This document shows, piece after piece, positions 52,174 to 56,743 of a stretch of DNA of 56,743 nt. The stretch comes from an uncultured Muribaculaceae bacterium. Lineage in GTDB: Bacteria > Bacteroidota > Bacteroidia > Bacteroidales > Muribaculaceae. How positions within the stretch are numbered: position 1 is the stretch's first letter; every line of letters begins with the position of its first letter. The notes below the pieces were generated by a model. That model was not told the DNA's origin and searched no databases. It worked only from the letters and a program-made list of their open reading frames with translations. Both the position numbers and the translations under genes were made by a program. The stretch lies in NCBI GenBank assembly GCA_910583675.1, contig CAJTYH010000018.1:1-56743 (forward strand). Reading direction: 5' to 3'.

Positions 52174-52203
52174 TCCCGATTCTTATATTCGATATTTTTT
52201 GAA

Positions 52204-54450
52204 TTACAACGCTATGCGGGCGGCCTTCTGCACTCCAGGCACCTTCTTGACCTTTGCACACAGCGAGTTGACCTCTCTCACATCCGTCACCATCACCGAA
52301 AGGTCGCAGAAGAATACCTCCTTCTCGGCACGTATGTCAAGCGCACGTATGTCAAGCGATAGGTTGGAAGAGACGAGCGAGGTAAGCTCATTCAATATCC
52401 CATGCCGGTCAATACCCTCTATTCGGATATGAGCAAGGAACCTTACATCACCTACCTCCCATCGGGTGCTTACAATCCGGGGGCCGAAACTTGCCTTAAG
52501 CGCATTTGCCCGGGGACAATCCAAGGCATGAACTACTACGTCTCCGTTTTCCTCCACAAATCCGAGCACGTCGTCGCCCGGGATCGGATTGCAACAGTCT
52601 GAAAAGCGGAAGTTCCCGTTGCCGTTCTCGTCATACCGGAGCACATACGTTTCCTTCATGTTGATGGACGGACGCTTCTCCTGATTCTGCTCCCCTTTTG
52701 TCGCTTCTCCCTTGTTCTGACGGAACAAGAGCCTGTCCAACAGCCGTTTGGTGGCGGAACTTTGCTTCTTGAGCGTCTTTACGACGTATTCATTCAGCAC
52801 TATCTCCTGGTTTCCAAGCAGATAATAGAACTCCTCCCGGCTGTCGGCCTTGAAAAGCCCCATCACCTTGGTGATGGCGATATTGTTGTCCGCGATCTCG
52901 TTCTCCTTAAGGAATTTGGTAAAGATCTCCCTGCCGGCGGCAATGGCTGGCTGATGGAGCTTGCGAAGGGCTGCCCGCAGACGGGATTTCCCCTTGGCAG
53001 TGCTCAGGAATTCCATCCATTCCGGCTTGGGCACCTGGCTCTGCGAGGTAAGCACTTCCACCTGATCCCCCGAATTGAGCCGCTGACTGAGCGGCACCAG
53101 CTTGTGGTTCACCTTCCCGGCGATGCAATGGCACCCTATCTGTGTATGCAGATTGAATGCCACGTCAAGCACGGTCGCATCCATCGGCAGGGTCAACAGC
53201 TCACCCTTGGGAGTGAACACCACTATTTCCGATGCGAACAGATTGAGCTTTAGGGTGTCAAGGAAATCAAGGGCGTTAGGCTCAGGATCGTCGAGTATGT
53301 CCTGAATGGTGTGAAGCCAGGCATCAAGCTCAGTCTCCTCTTCCCCTTCACCGACCTTGTATTTCCAATGGGCTGCAAAACCCTTTTCCGCGATCTCGTC
53401 CATACGCTGCGAACGTATCTGCACCTCGATCCAGTTCCCGTCAGGCCCCATCACCGTAAGATGCAAGGCCTGATAGCCATTGGCCTTTGGACTTGAGATC
53501 CAGTCGCGAGTGCGCTCCGGATGAAGGCGGTATATGTCGGTTATCGCGGAATAGATCTGCCAGCATATGCTTTTCTCCTTGGCCGGATCCGGACATTCGA
53601 AAACGATGCGGGCGGCATACAGGTCATATACCTCTTCAAACGGAATGTGCTTGGTTTCCATCTTGTTCCAGATGGAGTACACTGATTTTACCCTTGCCTT
53701 GGCCGTATATTTCAACCCCATGGCATCCAGCTTTTCGAGCACCGGACGCGCGAAGTTGTTGTATGTTCCCGTGCGATGTTCCTGCGTGGCACGTATCTTT
53801 TCGCTTATCTGACGATATGCGTCGGGGTGCTCGTATTTGAAACTGAGATCCTCAAGTTCCGTCTTTATCTTGAACAGCCCGAGGCGATGAGCCAATGGAG
53901 CGTATATATATAGTGTCTCACCGGCGATCTTATACTGCTTGTTCGGCGCCATTGAGCCGAGAGTGCGCATATTATGCAAGCGATCCGCCATTTTCAGCAA
54001 CACCACACGTATATCCTCGCTCATCGTAAGGAGCAGTTTGCGGAAGTTTTCAGCCTGTGCCGAAGCCTTGTCGCCGAAGATACCACCGGAGATCTTGGTG
54101 AGTCCGGCCACAAGCTGCGCTATCTTCTTTCCGAAATTCTGCTCTATGTCCTCCACGGTATATTCCGTGTCCTCCACTACGTCATGAAGCAAAGCGGCAC
54201 AGATCGACGTGGAACCAAGACCGATCTCCTGGCTGGCAATCTTTGCCACGGCTATCGGATGCAATATGTAAGGCTCACCCGAACGACGCCGGATCCCCTT
54301 GTGCGCCTCCTTGGCAAAATGAAACGCACGCTCTATGATCTCCACCTTCTTACGGTGGTTGCTATTTAGATAACCGTCAAGAACCTCACGGAAAGCCTCT
54401 TCAATCTGCCGATCCTCGGCTTCGGTCGTAAAACTGTTGTTCTGTGCCAT
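52204..54450 (-). CDS. relA/spoT: Rel/Spo bifunctional (p)ppGpp synthetase/hydrolase
   Basis: 748 aa. N-terminal HD hydrolase domain: RRRSGEPYILHPI (His64), LLHDVVEDTEY (His89, Asp90) and MADRLHNMRTLG, so hydrolysis looks intact. Synthetase domain with DLYAARIVFE, SSPKANGYQALH and EVQIRS. Then TGS (VFTPKGELLTLP ... NLHTQIGCHC), a helical/zinc-finger part and a C-terminal ACT domain (about 680-748). The frame is open 88 codons upstream across the tRNA region; the ATG at 54450 gives MAQNNSFTTE and is chosen. Controls the stringent response. Promoter at 54495-54525. Confidence 0.95.
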   Translation of the reverse strand: MAQNNSFTTEAEDRQIEEAFREVLDGYLNSNHRKKVEIIERAFHFAKEAHKGIRRRSGEPYILHPIAVAKIASQEIGLGSTSICAALLHDVVEDTEYTVEDIEQNFGKKIAQLVAGLTKISGGIFGDKASAQAENFRKLLLTMSEDIRVVLLKMADRLHNMRTLGSMAPNKQYKIAGETLYIYAPLAHRLGLFKIKTELEDLSFKYEHPDAYRQISEKIRATQEHRTGTYNNFARPVLEKLDAMGLKYTAKARVKSVYSIWNKMETKHIPFEEVYDLYAARIVFECPDPAKEKSICWQIYSAITDIYRLHPERTRDWISSPKANGYQALHLTVMGPDGNWIEVQIRSQRMDEIAEKGFAAHWKYKVGEGEEETELDAWLHTIQDILDDPEPNALDFLDTLKLNLFASEIVVFTPKGELLTLPMDATVLDVAFNLHTQIGCHCIAGKVNHKLVPLSQRLNSGDQVEVLTSQSQVPKPEWMEFLSTAKGKSRLRAALRKLHQPAIAAGREIFTKFLKENEIADNNIAITKVMGLFKADSREEFYYLLGNQEIVLNEYVVKTLKKQSSATKRLLDRLLFRQNKGEATKGEQNQEKRPSINMKETYVLRYDENGNGNFRFSDCCNPIPGDDVLGFVEENGDVVVHALDCPRANALKASFGPRIVSTRWEVGDVRFLAHIRIEGIDRHGILNELTSLVSSNLSLDIRALDIRAEKEVFFCDLSVMVTDVREVNSLCAKVKKVPGVQKAARIAL

Positions 54451-54494
54451 AGTGAGTGGAATGCTGAAACGGGAGTTTTTGACACCCAATTTCG

Positions 54495-54525
54495 CAAATT
54501 TACAACAATCCGGGGTAAATACAAA
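54495..54525 (-). promoter_or_regulatory. promoter of the Rel/Spo operon
   Basis: Minus-strand TTTG (54525-54522), exactly 19 nt, TAAATTTG (54502-54495), about 45 nt upstream of the ATG. Confidence 0.7.
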
Positions 54526-54558
54526 GAAGAAAAGAAGAAATCGGCATGCCGAGAATTT

Positions 54559-54590
54559 TTTGCGGAGGTGATTTTTTTTGATTAACTTTG
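54559..54590 (+). promoter_or_regulatory. promoter of tRNA-Leu(TAA)
   Basis: TTTG (54559-54562), 20 nt, TAACTTTG (54583-54590), 48 nt before the tRNA. Divergent from the Rel/Spo promoter. Confidence 0.65.
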
Positions 54591-54638
54591 CAGCGGTAAG
54601 TTCTCGCCCGAAAAGGGCGGACTTGGCACCATAAAGCC

Positions 54639-54722
54639 GGTCGAATGGTGGAATGGTAGACACGAAGGACTTAAAATCCTTTGGCCGTTGAGGCTGTGTG
54701 GGTTCGAGTCCCACTTCGACTA
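54639..54722 (+). tRNA. tRNA-Leu (anticodon TAA)
   Basis: An 84-nt class II tRNA. Acceptor GGTCGAA/TTCGACT with a G1-U72 wobble, anticodon arm AAGGA-CTTAAAA-TCCTT (anticodon TAA, reads UUA), a long variable arm (TTGGCCGTTGAGGCTGT region), T arm GTGGGTTCGAGTCCCAC, A73. CCA not encoded. Confidence 0.95.
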
Positions 54723-54726
54723 CTTT

Positions 54727-54767
54727 AAAGAAGGCGATATGTCAATTTTGACATATCGCCTTCTTTT
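54727..54767 (+). terminator. terminator of tRNA-Leu(TAA)
   Basis: Perfect stem AAAGAAGGCGATATGTCAA/TTGACATATCGCCTTCTTT with a 2-nt loop, ending in TTTT. Starts 4 nt after the tRNA. Confidence 0.9.
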
Positions 54768-54941
54768 GCGTCCGGATGGCAAAGGTGCTGTAATTGCCGC
54801 CTGAGTCACCGGATACGATTAATACCTTTTATCAAAACAGCCCTTGCAGTGTTAAATTACGGTTAAATCAACCTGCTATATTAGACGCTGTTTTCATTCA
54901 GATGTCTTAGTTTCGAGATCAGATTAAAACAACAATACATT

Positions 54942-55496
54942 ATGAAGAAGAAAATTTTGAGCATCGTAATTGCAGCATTTACCCTTACCGCCTTCAGCAG
55001 CATGGCACAGGGCACACCATCTGAAAACAACATCCAGAAAAAAGAGAACACAAAATTCAAGAAGTTCAAGTCCAAAAGGGAACGGGCCGAAGTAAACCCG
55101 TTCGAGGGAATCAATCTCACTGACGCACAGAAAACCCAATTGCAGCAGCTCAAGGAGAAAAGGATAGCAGCCCGCAAGCAAGATGCACAAGCCCGCAAGG
55201 AGAACAAGCAACGCAACGACTCCTCACGCTTGGCCGCACGAACCGCTGCAAAAAAGGCATACCTCGAAGAGATCAAGGCGATAATCGGCCCGGATCAATA
55301 TGTGATCTTCCTTGAAAACGCATTCGTAAACGGAGGCAATCACCCCAAAGCCGCAAAGCAGGGGAATCGCTTCGGAAAAAGGTCACCCGAAAAAGGGATG
55401 AAGCCCGGACAAAACAAAGCCGGGAAATCCCAGCATCACGCCTTCAACAACAAAGCCAATTCCACTGAAACCGGCAATCGCCCGGCAAAAAGCTAG
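54942..55496 (+). CDS. small secreted basic helical protein, DUF4890/Spy-like
   Basis: 184 aa with signal peptide (1-22, SSMAQG). Mature part is Lys/Arg/Gln/Ala-rich and helical, with NPFEGINLTDAQKTQLQQLKEKR-type text (LTDAQKTQLQQL), followed by YLEEIKAIIGPDQYVIFLEN, the pattern of Spy/CpxP-like or DUF4890 periplasmic proteins of Bacteroidota. The C-terminal about 60 residues are low complexity, basic and Asn-rich. Possibly a periplasmic chaperone or metal-related protein; a guess. Flanked by strong terminators, so a single-gene unit. Confidence 0.7.
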   Translation: MKKKILSIVIAAFTLTAFSSMAQGTPSENNIQKKENTKFKKFKSKRERAEVNPFEGINLTDAQKTQLQQLKEKRIAARKQDAQARKENKQRNDSSRLAARTAAKKAYLEEIKAIIGPDQYVIFLENAFVNGGNHPKAAKQGNRFGKRSPEKGMKPGQNKAGKSQHHAFNNKANSTETGNRPAKS

Positions 55497-55507
55497 ACAA
55501 CCAATAC

Positions 55508-55567
55508 TTGTAAATAGAGCCGCCGCAAAAGTTTTGTGTCAAACTTTTGCGGCGGCTCTATTTACAA
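55508..55567 (+). terminator. strong terminator after the DUF4890-like gene
   Basis: 27-bp perfect stem (55508-55534 with 55541-55567) and a 6-nt loop TGTGTC. Long, no mismatch, A/T-rich outer part that works in both directions. Confidence 0.85.
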
Positions 55568-55617
55568 AAACTCCTGCCAAGAAAAGTTCGCACAAACGTT
55601 TTTCAGCCTCGACACGT

Positions 55618-55646
55618 TTACATCTCATAAAGAATCACTATTTTTG
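55618..55646 (+). promoter_or_regulatory. promoter of the DUF3990 module
   Basis: TATTTTTG (55639-55646), exact consensus, with a partial GTTTA element at 55617-55621. About 90 nt before the first ATG. Confidence 0.45.
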
Positions 55647-55737
55647 CACTTGCCGCACAACCGTCCATAACGTTGACCGCACTGAATCAGATACGAAAAT
55701 TATATCTGTGCTAAACGCGAAATAAAAAGGTTGCCTC

Positions 55738-55968
55738 ATGAAACATATGAATAGTTCTCAAACACATAGCGACGACGTAGCTTATTTCATAGCATTCTGC
55801 ATTGAGACATATAAGAACACGAATGGGATGACAGGTGCCGAAGCATCGCGTCTTTTCAGCGCAACCGGATTGACAGAATTTCTTGCAGACAACTTCGAAC
55901 CGATACATACCCAAAGTCCTCAATGGATCATGGAAGAAATCAACGAATACATCGCAACCCATAAATAA
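55738..55968 (+). CDS. DUF3791-type small protein
   Basis: 76 aa. YFIAFCIETYKNTNGMTG, a VLFS..GL-type middle (SRLFSATGLTEFLADNF) and SPQWIMEEINEYI are typical of small DUF3791 proteins. Predicted helical, no signal peptide. It stands 7 nt before the DUF3990 gene. Likely partner or antitoxin for the DUF3990 protein; this is inference from gene pairing. The region is more A+T-rich than the core chromosome. Confidence 0.7.
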   Translation: MKHMNSSQTHSDDVAYFIAFCIETYKNTNGMTGAEASRLFSATGLTEFLADNFEPIHTQSPQWIMEEINEYIATHK

Positions 55969-55975
55969 ACCGTCC

Positions 55976-56458
55976 ATGAAACTTTATCACGGCAGCCTTG
56001 AGCGCGTTGAATCACCCGAAATAAGACAACCGAACCGCACTCTTGACTATGGCTCTGGTTTCTATCTGACATCCTCACAGGAACAAGCCGAAAGCTGGGT
56101 CAGACGAAAATTCAAGGGCGATATTTCACGCGGATGGGTGAACGTATATGAATACAACCAACACATAAAGTCTGCGCTTTCAGTACTATCTTTTGATAAG
56201 CCAGACGAACAATGGTTGGATTTTGTCATGTCAAATCGTCTGGACAAAAGCTTTACGCATGGATACGATATTGTTGAAGGGCCTGTGGCAAATGACCGGG
56301 TATACGCATCATTCGCTCTTTATGAAGCCGGCCTGTTGGGCAAACAGGCTTTAATTGACGAATTAAAGGCATATAAGTTGGTTAACCAGATACTGCTTCA
56401 TACCGAAGCGGCCTTAAGATCCATACGGTTCATTAATGCAGAGGAGATAATGAAATGA
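55976..56458 (+). CDS. DUF3990 protein, putative ADP-ribosyltransferase-fold toxin
   Basis: 160 aa. LYHGS (2-6), then DYGSGFYLTSSQEQAESWVRRK (in the 22-45 region: Tyr23, Gly-x-Gly-x-Tyr, Ala and Trp in the order H..G.GFY.T..Q.QA..W) and DIVEGPVANDRVYASF in the second half, all hallmarks of DUF3990, a member of the ADP-ribosyltransferase-like superfamily. His3, Tyr28 and Glu103-area residues are candidates for the NAD site. The frame opens from 55883, but the ATG at 55976 starts the conserved MKLYHGS. Its stop overlaps the start of the third gene (ATGA). Confidence 0.72.
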   Translation: MKLYHGSLERVESPEIRQPNRTLDYGSGFYLTSSQEQAESWVRRKFKGDISRGWVNVYEYNQHIKSALSVLSFDKPDEQWLDFVMSNRLDKSFTHGYDIVEGPVANDRVYASFALYEAGLLGKQALIDELKAYKLVNQILLHTEAALRSIRFINAEEIMK

Positions 56459-56676
56459 CCAAACGTAAGATAACATCCCAAAACCTACATCTATTGCTCC
56501 CCGGGAAAGTAAGCAAAATGGCTGTGATGTATGCCACAGACTTTGGATTACCAATAACAGAGGCATTGAAACGAATATACCAGTCAACTACATACCGCCA
56601 ATTAGAAGATGAGGAAACCAAGCTATGGCATTATGGCCCCGTGGCTCTGTATCAAATGTTTCTGGAAAGAAATTGA
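56455..56676 (+). CDS. DUF3791-type small protein (second)
   Basis: 73 aa. The segment GLPITEALKRIYQSTTYRQLEDEETKLWHYGP matches the DUF3791 form (ITEALKRIYQST, TYRQLEDEETKLW). It overlaps the DUF3990 stop by 4 nt and is followed by a perfect palindrome, the module's terminator. Probably encoded in the same transcript, as a second partner or antitoxin. Unlike the first small protein, its start is richer in basic residues (MTKRKITSQ). Confidence 0.68.
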   Translation: MTKRKITSQNLHLLLPGKVSKMAVMYATDFGLPITEALKRIYQSTTYRQLEDEETKLWHYGPVALYQMFLERN

Positions 56677-56689
56677 AACCGGCAACAAT

Positions 56690-56743
56690 AAAATTAGCGT
56701 CTCCCGGAAGTTTCTCGAGAAACTTCCGGGAGACGCTAATTTT
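56690..56743 (+). terminator. perfect 54-nt palindrome, terminator of the module
   Basis: Both halves of 27 nt are exact reverse complements, centre CTCGAG, with A-rich left and T-rich right ends. It ends exactly at the window edge. It works as a terminator in form; the exact symmetry with no loop is unusual. Confidence 0.75.

Noticed and set aside
54451..54714. N-terminal extension of Rel/Spo to 54714
   Set aside because: It would translate antisense through tRNA-Leu(TAA) and the Rel/Spo promoter; the ATG at 54450 begins the conserved protein.

Overview
The window looks like a chromosomal segment of a gut member of the Bacteroidota, order Bacteroidales, possibly Muribaculaceae (family-level placement is a guess). 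The evidence is many TAnnTTTG promoter -7 boxes without clear Shine-Dalgarno sites, large secreted proteins ending in a type IX secretion (T9SS) C-terminal sorting domain, Bacteroidota gene types (DUF2130, DUF2851, 7TM-HD, multi-FKBP clusters) and an inositol-lipid gene cluster. There are about 45 protein genes, two tRNA-Leu genes, no rRNA, no CRISPR array and no recognisable insertion sequence.

Layout. 0.3-5.5 kb: upp and a malic enzyme (+), then a leftward run pyrH-frr-radical SAM-ldcA. 5.7-13.5 kb: a rightward DUF2130 coiled-coil/nuclease-like gene, converging with a six-gene leftward operon (Gfo/Idh/MocA, 78-aa membrane protein, Gfo/Idh/MocA, double-DUF1080, divergent ApbE, channel-like pentapeptide protein) that resembles a 3-keto-glycoside degradation pathway. 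13.5-17 kb: an OmpA-like protein and three tandem FKBP prolyl isomerases. 17-21 kb: MATE exporter, class A acid phosphatase and an outer-membrane porin. 21-27 kb: a leftward pair of T9SS-type secreted proteins, one leucine-rich-repeat (1226 aa) and one subtilisin-like (806 aa). 27.4-33.5 kb: small outer-membrane barrel, acyl-ACP thioesterase and a 1489-aa modular secreted protein whose signal peptide carries a G8 tract.

33.7-38.6 kb: a probable inositol-sphingolipid locus: ATP-grasp enzyme, GtrA-like membrane protein, CDP-alcohol phosphatidyltransferase, PAP2-type inositol-phosphoceramide synthase and myo-inositol-1-phosphate synthase. The first three genes are joined by ATGA overlaps. The ATP-grasp and GtrA genes are the least explained parts, and no phosphatase for the expected phosphatidylinositol-phosphate intermediate is visible. 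38.6-42.1 kb: a hairpin-rich intergenic region, a membrane-anchored AraC regulator and DUF2851. 42.1-47.4 kb: the leftward rimP-nusA-infB-folK operon. 47.7-48.6 kb: a truncated pentapeptide gene, tRNA-Leu(CAA) and a noncoding interval with a very good leftward promoter (candidate small RNA). 48.6-54.5 kb: a leftward Rel/Spo-PgpH-like HD hydrolase-RsmF-like operon that joins ppGpp and probable c-di-AMP turnover. 54.6-56.7 kb: tRNA-Leu(TAA), a small secreted DUF4890/Spy-like protein, and a compact, more A+T-rich DUF3791-DUF3990-DUF3791 module, a candidate ADP-ribosyltransferase toxin with flanking partners, ending in a perfect 54-nt palindrome at the window edge.

All family calls come from reading motifs by eye; no database search was run. 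The most promising poorly described systems are the ATP-grasp/GtrA part of the inositol-lipid locus, the DUF3990 module, and the 3-keto-glycoside operon with its degenerate ApbE and channel-like protein.
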